From NCBI GenBank assembly GCA_029204225.1, contig CM055106.1, positions 48,749,337-48,813,336 of the forward strand: a stretch of 64,000 bases of DNA. Direction: 5' to 3'. A program made the position numbers and the translations under genes. The notes beneath the pieces are model-generated. The model searched no databases, had not been told where the DNA came from, and was given only the letters and a program-made list of their open reading frames with translations. Below are positions 1-11,115 of this stretch, piece after piece. The stretch's first letter is position 1. Every line of letters begins with the position of its first letter. The DNA comes from Diphasiastrum complanatum (taxonomy: Eukaryota; Streptophyta; Lycopodiopsida; Lycopodiales; Lycopodiaceae).

Positions 1-602
1 GCTCCATTATGGTGCCATAACACTTAACTTAGAGCAGCGTAGGTCAGGATGTTAGCTAACAGACATCAGTTTTGATGATAGGATATAAAATCAAACAAAA
101 TTGAAAAATGAGACACATGCAATCATTTTTCAAATGTTTTCATCAATTTGCCATTTCAAGACAAGTTGCTTGAACATGCTTGAAACATATCATATTTGAA
201 ACATGTCGAAGATGATTCATTTATTTTTGTTGTATCGTGATTTAGATTTCCTATGAATACAAACTGCTTCTTTGCAACTATGATTCCTTCCATTAGTTTC
301 ATCGATACATTGGGATTCTCTTACAGCTTTCATAGCATGTTGCGCTGTCTACCCGGACACATCACCACTGGAAGAGGAACCATGTGGCATATTCAAGGAC
401 TATAAGTGTGAAGAATATTCAAAGAGCAAATACCTGAGGGAGAGACTCATGTCATTACCCCAACTTGGCTCAAACAACACCAACCACACAAATAGATAGA
501 AGAGCACCACCTTAAAAACTGAAGAACCAGCTCAACGCACGTAAGTCACACTAGTGGCAGCAGGAGAAGTCCTGTACAAAGATATATTCCATACATTTTC
601 GT
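1..602. other. No recognisable gene
   Basis: AT-rich sequence with no reading frame of recognisable family, no RNA gene and no clear repeat. It may be decayed retroelement or plain intergenic DNA. Confidence 0.5.
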
Positions 603-918
603 TTAGGTGTGCAACAAGCTATTTGGCTGTGGCAAATGGCCTAGGGCCCATGTTGTATTCGACATCACCCAAAAAAAAGCTTATACAATTCTTGATTTCT
701 TTATTCTGATAGAAATTTCATTTGGTACAATATTGTTTACGTGTGCTATAAGCAAGCTATGGCTATGGGTAAATGAGCTAAGGTGCACATATCTGATATC
801 ACTAAAAAAATAAATTCACACAATCACGCTTAGGAGTGCAACAGGCAATTTGGCTTTGGGCAAATGGGCTAGGGTACACGTATCCGATTTCACGAAACCC
901 CACAAAATGAATCTGATC
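603..918. repeat. Three diverged tandem units of about 90 bp
   Basis: Three related blocks lie in direct order at about 603-690, 735-828 and 829-918. Each carries the shared core of a GTGTGCAA/AGTGCAAC start, a GGCTNTGGGNAAATG middle and an ATCCGAT/ATCTGAT-TCAC end. Units one and two are separated by about 45 bp of unrelated sequence. The short reading frames here are by-products of the repeat and are not called as genes. Confidence 0.55.
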
Positions 919-2860
919 AATGCTGCATAATGGAGCAAAGCAAACATTAGAGGAGTGCGTGCTAAAAATACATTGCTTAAAAACAAACCAGCCACCAAAG
1001 GAATGAGTCCAAGAAAATCCTTTGATACCAAGTTATGAATTGAATCTCATATCTTAGTATCAATGAAGTGTAAATCGACAATTAATGAAGCAATCTAACA
1101 ATCTCCCAAACAGAATGGCAGATTTAAAATAGTAACACATATAAGCAATAGCTAAAGCCCTACAAGTAATAGCAACGACAACAGTTCTCCAGCAAAGAGT
1201 CCGAACAATGCCAAATCCTGGGCTGACAGAATGCACACAAGGCCTAGTTAAAATACTTCGAGTAACCCTAGAAGGGGAATTCAAATAATAAAGGCAGGTA
1301 GATCTTCTGGAGGGAAAATAATGCACCCTCCTAAAGGATCCCCACTCCAAGTGATTGGCAAATCTTGCATCATCATCCTATCAAATTCCTCCCATATACT
1401 GAGTTAATTTCATTACCCCATCAACTTTACCACTATTTATATTTACATGAAAATTTCATATAGTTGTTAGTTAAGAAGAATAGAATATTCCCTTGTTATG
1501 TATTTTTCTTTTTATTTCTCTTTCAAGACCAATTATGGCTTACAATTGAACTAATGATCGCGTAAATATCTCCTGAAGCCCTCTTATCTCTGTTCGAAAC
1601 CCCACATTTACTCTATTCATAACCCTAGGCCTAGTACTATTGTAGAAACGTTGTATGACGAAACTGCTACCTTTGTGCATGCCTACATGGATAGTATGGT
1701 GTAGTTCATGACAGATGCTCACTACAGTCTTTGGTGGGCAATATTGCCACACCATCCAAATTGCAGATTCCACCCACCTCCGTCATGTCCTATGTATAAT
1801 TAGCCCATGTGTGCAACCAAAGAGCTTGCTAAATGTAGCCATCGTGCTAAATTAGAGTAGACTTATTTTATTAAGTTCGCCAATTAAGCGACCTAGTTAA
1901 CCATGCCATATTTGTATTGGCGAGAATTGTAATAATGGTTGTAAGGCCCAAATTAAGGTAATAAGGCCCTAAATTCAAATTAGAGGCACCAAGAACCACC
2001 ATATATAGAGGAGGTCGTGCTAATTTGGAGACTATTCTACATTTGTGATTTTTGAACTTCTGGTGACCTTGAAGCTTCTCTTTGAGAGCTTTCTTGATAG
2101 TGTTAGTGGTTCATGTGCCTAGAATCACATGAGAGCTTGATCATGCTCTAGTTTCAGGCCTAATTTTTGTGAATGATCATTAATGAAGAATAATGAACCT
2201 TGACTTTGCCTATTTTGGTGAAGTTTTGCTACATCTAGCTAGTTTCTTGATTTCTTGCATTCCCATGCTTATTTGATGCTCAAGAACGGATTAGATGTTT
2301 TTTTGCTTCAATTTTTGACCTATGAATGTTCGTTTTTTGTGTAGTTTCTTGCTTTCAATTAGTAGCTCTTCCTCTTAGCTTTCTAGAGGTACTGCATTTT
2401 CTTAATTTGGAGCTATAATCACTAAGTTATGGCCATTTTAGTGATTTCATTCCAATTTTAGTTAGTAATAGTTTTTGTAGTTTGTTTCTTTTATTTTTGG
2501 CTGTACTTTTGGCCGAAATTTTTTACTGCAATTTTATAAGTTTATAGTTCTCTCTCTCAGCTTGAATTTAAGCTAATTTTCAGCCAATTTGGTGGAAAAT
2601 TGACAAAGATATGCCAATTCTTGTGAAAGAGGTTCATTCTCGATCTTTTTGAGGACAAATGCGAGAGAAGCACTTCAGTTGTCATTTTTGAAGTTCTGTT
2701 TGTTTGCAAAAAAATTTCGCACACTTGAGACTGAGGTTTTAGTGCATTTTCAAAAAGAAAAATTTCGCCACGTGTGAGGCCATTACTTGCCAATTATTAA
2801 ATATAGTAATTTTACACTGACTAAAAATAGCAAGTCATTTATTGCGGCCATTTTGGGACA
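919..2860. other. No gene; probable retroelement leader in the right part
   Basis: No coding family is recognisable. The right part (about 1990-2860) is T-rich and runs into the 50-bp repeat that continues on the far side of E1/E2 toward a gypsy gag at 9888, so it is probably the untranslated leader of that gypsy element. This assignment is inferred from order and orientation only. Confidence 0.35.
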
Positions 2861-2865
2861 TTCTA

Positions 2866-2995
2866 TCACTTTCTAATTTTGCATTTTTTAACCATATTTT
2901 TAGCAAGTCATTATTCGCACTTTTTATTTTTGGAAAGTTATTAGTCACTGCTATTTTTGCCATTATTTGCACTTTCTAATTTTGAAAAGTTAATA
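2866..2995. repeat. Short AT-rich tandem repeat, left part of interrupted array
   Basis: Units of about 50 bp with the core TTATTCGCACTTTYTA followed by TTTTTGRAAAGTTA recur here (about 2866, 2910 and 2962). The array resumes at 9494 after the E1/E2 insertion, where the same core is again visible. The array was therefore one tract before E1 and E2 landed in it. Confidence 0.6.
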
Positions 2996-3008
2996 CTTGC
3001 AACCATAG

Positions 3009-3093
3009 GTCCCGCGGTACTAGGTACGGCGGATCCCGATACCGTCGGACCATACTGGTACCGCGGTACCATGTTGGTACCGCGGTATCACGA
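3009..3093. repeat. E1 left subterminal palindrome array
   Basis: Two near-perfect copies of the dyad GGTACCGCGGTACC are at 3057-3070 and 3076-3089, preceded by degenerate versions from 3009. In hAT elements, short subterminal repeats are the usual transposase binding sites; that role is inferred here. Confidence 0.7.
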
Positions 3094-4449
3094 TATAAAT
3101 ATTATTTACTATTTAATTTTTTTTTAATTTTTTTTTTAACCTAAACACCTACCCGCCCCCTTCACATTTTCTCTGAAATTTTTTTGCGCCCTCCTCCGCC
3201 CTGCCATTGCTGCTGTTTCCGCCTGCCTACCTTCGATTCCTTGTGTCGCCCTTCGCCCACGCAACGCCCTGCCTTGCATCTGACTTGCTTCGCCCTGCCT
3301 TCGCCCATTTTCAGCGTCTCTCCAACAGTGAACCCTGCTGTTTTTTTTCCAGCAATCCATCCTTCCAACTTTAGCTTCATCTGCATTTTTTCCCTAATCC
3401 GACCTGTCCGGTCTGTGTGTAGCGCAGGCATCCCAAAGGGAGCCGGGAACCACGACTTAGCTTCCCAGCCTTCAACTCTTGCCATCCAAACCCACTTGAC
3501 ATACAAGCAGCCAACTCGCCAACAACGATCAGACTTAACCAACTTGAAGTTCCGAAAACCAACATTGAGATCCAACCTGGCGCCATGCCAGATCGGGGGT
3601 CCCGACGTGGGTGACTTCCCTCCAAGCAAGCCGCCCGACATACATCAAACTTAACCAACTCGAAGCTTCGTTACAAACGAGTAACATCCATTCCAAGCAA
3701 GCGGTCTGACTTACATCAGACTTAACCAACTGAAAGCTTCGTCACGAGCGCTGGAAGCCAACCTGGCGCCACGCCAGACTGGACAGCCATAAACAGGTAA
3801 CATCCACCCAAGCAAGCCATCCAACTCAGCCGACAGGTTAGAGCCCGTTCCCCAAGAGCTTAACCCATTCACGTTCATGCAAGGAACACTCAGAACCACA
3901 AGCCGCGACAGATATGGAAACAACCAGTTCTTGGACCAAATGGTCCCGACAGCATACCGCTGGCGCCACGGACCGAATGGTCCCGACGGCATACCGCTGG
4001 CGTCCCGGGATACGACCCTCAGCTATGTGCCAAGTTAAAAATTTTGAAAGCGGCCTTACAACTGGCGCTTTTACCGAACACTGAAACCCAGAAGGTAATC
4101 AGAGTCAGTTTGAGGAAAATCCCACTTTATTGATAAATCTGAGAAGGTTACATTTCAAGTGTGTGACCGACCCTAGTCTCCGGGGCGCTAGCATGCCAAG
4201 GCGAGAGCCATGACAACATTCCAGCAAGGGAGGCTGAGACTTGGTTGGAGCTCGCCCTGAGTCGCAACCCGCACTCCCCTATAGTATTGGTGTGATTCGG
4301 CACCCCCCCTCATACCAAGCACTCTACCCAAGCTGGTAAAGCACGTTTTTCTCTCTCTAGGATTTTCTCTTTCTAGAAAGTCATTTTCTCTCTCTAGATT
4401 TTATTGATCCCCAGGCTTCCTTTAATCATGCCTAGATCGTGTGAGGTGA

Positions 4450-5518
4450 TTGCACATCGATCTGAGCTCTCTGGACTTCGCTAGAACCGATCAAAGATTT
4501 TCAGCCATAGGAACTTGGCGCCGGCTGGATTCTGGTCCCAGTGGCGCCGGGAGCGGTGCCGGCGCCGTTGGCGCCGGGAGCAGCAGTGGCGCTGCTGGCG
4601 CCGGGGACATAGCTGGCGCCGATGGCGCCGCAAGTAAAGCTTGTAAAGGTAGCTTTACAACACTGTGGGACGAGGTGGACTTTGTCAGGCGGGTTGCCGA
4701 CAAGACCAACAAGACCGGTCAGAAGATCGTGCGTTGCCGATACTGCCTCGTCGAATTTGCTGCATCCCTCACTCGCCTTAAAGGCCATCTGCTCAGTGCA
4801 CGCGCCAAAAATGGTGCCACCTTAAATGCTGCCCCTTGTGGCAGCATGTCCGTCCCCGACAGGCAGCGACTACTGGACACCTACGAGCCGCGGCTCGTGG
4901 CGGAGGGAGAACACCATTTCGGAGGGCATTCTCCGATTTTGCACCGCTCCTTATGTGGTTGACCCAGAGTTACTGCCTGCTTGGCTGGCACGCACGAGGA
5001 GAGGGAGTCCATCCTCGTCCCATCCCATTGCCCCCCATCCCGCTCAGACAGTTCCGCCACACGCACCCCCATCTGCACCCATTCCGGTGGATCCCGTCCC
5101 ATCACGTCCGCCAGTTGCCACTGCGGTTCCACCACCACGTCCTGTTGCTCGCACGCCCCCAGTTTACGATTTTCTGATGGATTCTCCGCCACCCGAGAAG
5201 GCCCAAGATGCTACTGACGAGGCCTTCAAGGATGTGGATGAGATCCCTTCTTCCTTCCCTTCCCATCCTGATGACCTTCTCAGCCAGCAGTTTTCGTACC
5301 CCATGCCAGATGTTGCCCCTCCACCAGTGCACTCCACCTATGCTGCTGCACCCATCCCTGCCAGTGCATCCCACTCTCCCCATTCCACGTCTACAGCCGA
5401 TGCATCCACTAGTGCCCAGCCTGTCGCGTCATCGTCCATTCCCGTCATGGTTGGTGCACCGTGTTGGAGGTCCACCACCCGTCGCCCACCTAGGCAAGCT
5501 AGTAGGTGGACAATCTGA
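4450..5518 (+). pseudogene. E1 BED zinc-finger protein with proline-rich tail (frameshifted)
   Basis: The first frame (4450-4962) encodes an Ala/Gly-rich stretch built on repeated GGCGCC codon pairs, then an LW-EVD motif and a zinc-finger core with CRYC, SLTRLKGHL spacing typical of BED fingers found in hAT transposases. A +1 shift near 4900-4925 moves reading into the second frame (to 5518), a long proline/serine-rich region with an acidic patch. No transposase catalytic region follows. E2 encodes a related protein on its opposite strand with the same LW-EVD / C-x2-C / SLTR order. The likely role is DNA binding, perhaps at the E1 palindromes; this is inference. The final 30 bases overlap a sequence also present, inverted, at 11.1-11.5 kb, so the tail was probably replaced. 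Confidence 0.6.
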
Positions 5519-5871
5519 CACGTGTCACTCATGCATTGGACCAAGTGTCCCAATGAACATATGACACATGTCCTGTTGACCCGTCCATTGACCGTCTGAC
5601 AAGTGTCACTCATGCACTGGACCAAGTGTCCCAGTGAGCATGTGACACGTGTCACGTTGACCAGTCAACCCTTCCTACTTTTTAGGAGGTCAGTCCAGCA
5701 GACTCTCATGAGACCCAGTACCCCCTCGGCCATCTCGTATTTAGTCACTATAACAAATATTTACATTGCAATTTACAATTGTCTCCACAGGCCGATGACT
5801 TGGCCATTTACAATTTTATAATTACAATTTACCATACATTGGGCGAAGGGATTCAAAGTACATGTGACATC
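5488..5871 (+). repeat. Copy 1 of an inverted ~360-bp repeat (LTR-like)
   Basis: This stretch matches the reverse complement of 11116-11472 over nearly its whole length. It holds an internal duplication of about 75 bp, each with GTGTCACTCATGCAYTGGAC and an ATGACAC-type end, and G-box-like palindromes GACACGTGTC next to TTGACC motifs. Such motif clusters are common in LTR U3 regions. It is probably an LTR fragment captured by E1. Confidence 0.7.
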
Positions 5872-6355
5872 GGGCTTCGGTGGTATGCGCTCTGCCATCT
5901 CAATCGACCTTCTCCTCATAGCACCCTGGTCCTTGAACACCTTCTCACAGCACCCTGGCTCTCAAACAGCCTCTCACAGCCTGTCACCGGCTCTTGCTTG
6001 CTCTCTCACTGTCTATCACTAGCTCTCTCACAGCCTCCGAAAATGCCAATCACAATGGCATTCTGAGTGCTTATTTATCCCCACAGCCTGATCGGCCATG
6101 TGGATCCACATCATCCCTCCATGTGCCTCTGTACCTGGCCCCATGTGATGCTCCCCCCTGTGTTGCTCTCCCATTGGCCCCATGGTCTGCTCACCCACAG
6201 TGCCCATGTGTTGTTGCACCAGTGCCCTGCACCATGTACTGTACCCTCTTTTTTTACACCCGGAACCCTTTTTTTTTTCTTTTTTTTGACCTATTTTGGT
6301 AGGTAAAAGGCAAAAATTAAATATTAAAAATATTAAAAATATATATATATATTAA
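5872..6355. other. E1 interior without recognisable gene
   Basis: The stretch contains C/T-rich and CCATGTG-rich sequence and small frames without family resemblance. It ends in an AT-rich block just before the right palindrome array. Confidence 0.5.
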
Positions 6356-6359
6356 AATT

Positions 6360-6425
6360 GGTACCGCGGATCCCAGGGCGGTACCATTGTTATGGTACCG
6401 GCGGTACCATACCAGCGGTACCAGA
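6360..6425. repeat. E1 right subterminal palindrome array
   Basis: Degenerate GGTACC-GCGG-GGTACC dyads recur four to five times here, mirroring the left array of E1 and ending about 10 bp before the CTATG terminus. Confidence 0.65.
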
Positions 6426-6455
6426 GGCCACTATGCTTGCAGCCATAGAATTAAT

Positions 6456-6520
6456 GAACCATGTACGGTTCACCACGGTTCAAAGAACCATACGGTTCTC
6501 AAGAATTATTACCTGGAATT
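6456..6520. repeat. E2 left subterminal palindrome array
   Basis: GAACC and GGTTC half-sites alternate (starting 6456), including GAACC-N6-GGTTC and CCACGGTTC followed by GAACCATACGGTTC. They match the motif at the right end of E2. Confidence 0.65.
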
Positions 6521-7079
6521 GTAGTGAATCGTACAGGTAATTAATTAAATTTTTTTTTTTGTCCCACCCCCAAAAATAGCCCAAAAAAATGCTACAAAAA
6601 TGCCAAAAAAATGCCAGAAAAAGCAGATTTGTAGGGACTCCCTAAATAGTAAATAATATCTAAATAATCTAAATAATAGCTAAATAAGGGAGTTTAGGTT
6701 ATTTAGTTCAAAATTCAAATTATTTAATGGCCTTTTTGGGCTTTTTTTGGGGGTGGGCAAAAACAGCCCAAAAAAAAGGCAAAAAAAAGGCCAAAAAAGT
6801 TGAAAAAATACCCAAATTGTTAAGAGAGAGAGAGGGAGACAGAGAGGGGGAGGCTATCATAGTAAACCATTTCATCAGTTAAGTGAGATGCTCTGTATAT
6901 AATCTCATCATATAGAGCCCGCCACATACGGCTGGGGTTTAACTTAAAAAAAACACAGTGTGAATGGAACAAAAATGAACAACATGACAACATCTACAAC
7001 ATGTCCTCAAGATGCCTGTGTGGCATCTGGATCATCAAAATCATCTAACTCATCCTCCTCTGTCACAGCCTGACTGAAG

Positions 7080-8831
7080 TCATGTAAAAGCCTCTCCCTC
7101 AATCTGTGTCCCTAACAAAGTGATGCGAAATGCACCTCTGCCAGAGCCACGCGGCCTCCCTCTCTGTCTACGTGCCACTGTCTGACTAGAACCTTTGCCT
7201 CTCTGGGAAGACCCCCTGTCAGATCCTGGAGGCCTTCCTGGACGCCTCCAAGCTGGTGCTGTGGAAGCAGATGTAGCAGGAGGTACCGCTGATGCAAGAA
7301 TGGGTGTGGCACGAGAGCAGGCACCCTGAATGTAGGCAAAGTGTATGAATACGGCTGTACTGTAGGCTGGGCAGGGACAGCTCCTCATGGATAGTAACCT
7401 GCTAGGAGAAGGGGTCTATGAGTGGAACCCTCTCGCATGGCAGGAGTAGGTCGTGGTGCAGCTGCTGTAAGATGAGGCTAAGGCTGTACACCAATCGGAA
7501 AAGCCGGTGTAACTTGACGAGGTGGCCCAGGGAGGCGACGTGCAGGTGCAGGTGGTGGAATGTGGGGGGCAGCTGTATAAGTGGATGCAGCAACCGGAGT
7601 GGGTGGCTGAGCAGGAGGTATCGTATGTGTCAGCATCGTATGCCTGGGAGCTGCACGAGTAGGAGCCATACGAGTAGCAGTCGTATGTGTACCAGCGCCT
7701 AATGGTGCTGGATGTGGCTGAGTACGATGTGGTGAGAGCCACCCTAGATCATCAATGTCATCCTCACCCTGTCCATACCAAGGAGGTCAGACATGGTCCT
7801 TTGGCGAACACGGCGGGTCCGATCTACATCATCATCAACATGAACATCTGCAGGGGCCTGTGAATCCTGCACACCATCAATCCCTCCCACTGTGGCACAA
7901 GCATCTCCACCCTTTGCTGTATCCCCTGCAAAAGAGTCCTATGCCATATGGTCAACATCCCCAACATGTGCTGCATCCACTGTCTCTCTCTCATGCTGTA
8001 TATCCTCTAGTAGTGGATCAGGTCGATACACATCCTACTCTGGTAGATCTGGCTCATACATCCCTCCCTGCCATCATCCTCTATAATCGATCATCCTCCA
8101 GGCCTAGGTCCTGCCTCTAGCTCTACCTCAAGCTCTGCCTCAGCCATGGTCTCCAACCCTGGAGCAGGACTACCCAAATCATCATCATCATCCTCCTCAT
8201 CCTCCTCATCAGCACCCATGCCCCTACCAGTCCCCTGGCCAGCACCCGTATCCTAATCATGACCCACTTTGTCCATCAATAACCGTCTAACCTGTAACAT
8301 CTCTCTCTTTGTCTCTGCCGCAATGTCAGCAGCAACATCAGCCCTCGACATGGGTGTGGTGGAATCAGAGGATCATCAACGCCTAGTAAACAATCCGAGG
8401 GCAACACCTCTAGAGGGTCCACAATAGATGCAAGTCTGTCAGGAACGAGTGGTGGATGTGCATCAAGCTGCGGGGGAGGAGTAGGAACAGGAGGTGGGGG
8501 AGGACGTGGTGGTGGTGGACGAGGAGCAGTGGATCCCGTGGGGTGGATGACACTACTGCATATACATCAGGATCTAGTGACATACCGGCATGCGTCAATC
8601 GTGCTCCGTATATGTCAATGAGCCTACAACGCTCCGCCTAGTGAGAGTGCTGACAAAACGAGCATGACAAAACCTACAGGTCCATCCACGCGTCCCAGAC
8701 CGAATGTCAGACCTAGCGAACTCGGGGTCTTGGTCTACCTCACCCCATAGCTCATGCATATCTCCAGCAGGTATGGTGTGAGACGATATAGGAAACAGGA
8801 AGTACGGAAGTGAAGTACAGAAGAAGTGCAA
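7080..8831 (-). pseudogene. E2 BED-finger / proline-rich / AT-hook protein (frameshifted)
   Basis: Reading leftward from 8831, the first frame has an LWGEVD motif and a finger core CRFCHARFVSTLTR near 8640-8690, aligning with the BED finger of E1. The frame then shifts and continues through histidine/proline-rich sequence (8410-8598 and on), with further shifts to 7388. The last segment (7080-7388) contains two AT-hook cores, RRPGRPPGS and RQRGRPRGSGRG, followed by a stop near 7080. AT-hooks bind the minor groove of AT-rich DNA, and BED fingers bind DNA in many hAT transposases. The joined layout suggests a dedicated DNA-binding protein rather than a full transposase. No hAT dimerisation domain is visible. 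Several frameshifts make it a pseudogene as it stands, unless introns account for some of them. Confidence 0.5.
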
Positions 8832-9010
8832 GAAAAAACAAATGAGTTACCGTTTGGTCAGAGGAAACCGGTCCTGGATAAGTGGATATGCGCTCCCACA
8901 CAATGCAATGAACCTGGGAATGCCAACCCTGAACCATATCAAGCTAAACCCCTAAACCTCCAGAAAAGGCCCTCCATAATGCAAAAAACCTGTTTTTTGG
9001 CTCCAAATAT

Positions 9011-9032
9011 TAACCTAAACCCTAAACCCTAA
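9011..9032. promoter_or_regulatory. Telo-box-like tract upstream of E2 gene
   Basis: CCTAAACCCTAAACCCTAA lies about 180 bp upstream of the minus-strand BED frame of E2, next to CT-rich tracts. Telo-boxes (AAACCCTAA) are known promoter elements in plants; a promoter role here is inferred from position. Confidence 0.4.
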
Positions 9033-9412
9033 CATTCTCTCTCTAGATAGCATGGTACAATCTCTCCCTAAACTGTCCCAATCTCTCTCTATGATTCGAA
9101 ATGCCTAGACCATAAAAATAGACCTATTTGCATGAGGGAATGTTAAAAAACCTGATTTTTGACCAAGAAAAGCACACCTACAACTAACCCCTAATTTTCT
9201 CTCTCTACAGAGGCCGCTACGGTCTCTCTCTACCCTGCCCTCTTCTCTCTCATCAATCTGAACAGCCCTAGGGCTCTCTCAAACCAAAGCGCCCTCTCTC
9301 TCAACCTCTACCACAACAAATGTGAAATGAGGGACAAAAATGAGCATTGAGGGGTTTTGGGGGGGGAAATAATTAATTAATTAATTAATTATTCATTTAT
9401 TTAGATGAACCA

Positions 9413-9473
9413 TACCACGGTTCAAGGAACCGTGGTACGGTTCCCAGGACCCACGGTTCTGGGAACCGTGGGT
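9413..9473. repeat. E2 right subterminal palindrome array
   Basis: Two strong dyads lie in tandem: TACCACGGTTC / GAACCGTGGTA at 9413-9437 (3-bp spacer) and ACCCACGGTTC / GAACCGTGGGT at 9449-9473 (3-bp spacer). The second ends six bases before the element terminus. Confidence 0.75.
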
Positions 9474-9487
9474 TCTATGCTTGCAAC

Positions 9488-9590
9488 TATTGTCACCGTT
9501 ATTCGCACTTTCTATTTTTGAAAAAGAATTTACTATTTTAGTAAGTTGTTTCTGAACATTTATCACTTACTATTGTTGGAAAAAATATTA
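9488..9590. repeat. AT-rich tandem repeat, right part of interrupted array
   Basis: TTATTCGCACTTTCTA and TTTTTGAAAAAG repeat the core of the array at 2866-2995, confirming that E1 and E2 split a pre-existing tandem tract. Confidence 0.55.
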
Positions 9591-9887
9591 GGTGACCCCC
9601 TGCTCTTTTATCGCGCTCCCTTCTCTTTCCTCTTGCATTTTTTCTCGCCTTTCCTCGCGCGTTGTTTTCGCCTGTTATCTCCTACATGCCCCTAGCCGTA
9701 CCATGCCTGCCATTCTTGTGATCCCTCCCTCACGTGCTCAGTACAATCACTATACTTCCGTAATCTTTATTCCAATTTTACTTTTAGCCCCTTCCCTAAA
9801 CTCTTCCACTCACATTTTATATACGAATTCTTTGAATAACCATATCTTCTCAATCTGAGCTCGAATTTCAATGCTGTGAAAAGCAAA

Positions 9888-11115
9888 ATGGTTCAGTTGA
9901 ATCTAAACAATAACATGGCATCGAGAAAATCAATTAATATTGAAGAAGTCACGACTAATAAGAATCAAGTTGGAACAAAGGAAATGTTCACTAAAGTTTT
10001 AACTGTCATACAAGATAATGCGGAATGGAATAAACAAAACACCGAGCAAAATGCTTTGGCATTCTGACAGTTCCAAGACCAAATGTTGACAACGGTGTCA
10101 AATTTTAATTCTATATTTAGTATCATATCGCAAAAATTGGATGCCAATCCTAATTTGGAAAAAACCAACAACAATCCTTCGTTGTCCTTGATTGCTTCGA
10201 CATCTAACAATCCAGGGCAAACCAGCTATAACATTAATCAAGAGGCGATGATGGCGTTGAGCAACCAGCCTATTTTGTTCCAAACAACTTGCCATAATGT
10301 TTTGCCAATACCAAGTCACCACAATATCTTGGACTTCATCTTACTAGTGATGCTATATAGGATCCACAACAGTGGGCATTACAAGAATTCCAATCTTACA
10401 ACAAATTACCACCCCACTATCGAAGTGTTGTCAATTTTAATACTCATATGACTATTCTGGATCGGGCGCGAAAGAATCAAGGACCAAGGAAAGATGGCAA
10501 TGATTTTAAGGAATAAATATTCATGCCCAACTTGGTGGCAAAAAGTCGAGATTGATCCACATATTCAACCGGCGGTTTACAATTGGTTGCAGTTCAAGCA
10601 ATTATGTACCAAGGTTTCTTGAATCCATTCCAGGAGAAAATGTTCTTCCAACATTGGTGCTCAGTTCAGCAAACTGGTTCATCTTACAACACGTTTGGGC
10701 CTCAAGTCTCAATTGGGTACTTCCCAATTTTCCAAGCCAAACTTTTTGACCGGAGGTTTTAGGGATAATAGAAATACCAATAATCCCCTACTTATCCAAC
10801 GGTCAAAGTTGGTGATAAACCTAGTACTAAGGTTATTGAAGGCACGGTGTCTACAATGATAGGAAATCAAAAGCCAAAACCAGTTCAAAGTGAGGAAACT
10901 CCAAGCATTGGGGCTTCGCTACGGATGCCAAGAGAAATATGACAAAGATCATTGGAGAGTGTGTAAATTTTGTAAGCAGGGTTCGGTTAATAGCCATGAG
11001 CGGAAATTCCAATGAAGGAAATCAATCAGGTGATGAGGAGGTTGAAAATATGTTGAATGAGGATGACCTTCAAATGCTACAACATCGTCAATGTGAATCA
11101 TTTAATGATGAAGAG
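9888..11115 (+). pseudogene. Ty3/gypsy gag relic
   Basis: From the first ATG at 9888 the frame runs to a stop at 10065, continues after it with gag-like sequence to about 10450, and further frames follow to a region near 10915-11010 with a CQEKYDKDHW...CKFCKQG zinc-knuckle-like remnant. This order (gag body, then cysteine/histidine-rich end) fits a gypsy gag. It is cut at 11116 by the LTR-like repeat, and protease and reverse transcriptase are missing before the integrase at 11.7 kb. Several stops and frameshifts are present. Confidence 0.5.

Larger units (their letters stand above)
3004..6435 (+). mobile_element. E1: hAT-like element with CATAG termini
   Basis: The element starts CATAGGTCCCGCGGTAC and ends in a sequence whose complement begins CATAGTGGCC. 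It is flanked by CTTGCAAC (2996-3003) and CTTGCAGC (6436-6443), a 7/8 match consistent with the 8-bp target duplication of the hAT superfamily. Both ends carry arrays of palindromes related to GGTACCGCGGTACC. Inside is a BED-finger reading frame but no visible hAT catalytic or dimerisation domain, so it looks non-autonomous or is a different type of element that uses hAT-type insertion. Its GC-rich interior contrasts with AT-rich flanks. The terminal repeat is perfect only for five bases, so the superfamily call rests on TSD length plus the BED domain. Confidence 0.7.
6444..9479 (-). mobile_element. E2: second CATAG hAT-like element, adjacent to E1
   Basis: The left end reads CATAGAATTAATGAACC and the complement of the right end reads CATAGAACCCACGG. 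Flanks are CTTGCAGC (6436-6443, shared with E1) and CTTGCAAC (9480-9487). The only sequence between E1 and E2 is this one 8-bp target copy. The subterminal palindromes are of the GAACCGTGGTTC type, unlike those of E1. The coding strand is minus and carries a BED finger, a proline-rich region and AT-hook motifs, without a recognisable transposase core. Confidence 0.7.

Noticed and set aside
3162-3992. Overlapping small ORFs on both strands in E1
   Set aside because: GC-rich DNA gives long chance frames on both strands; none resembles a family and they contradict each other.
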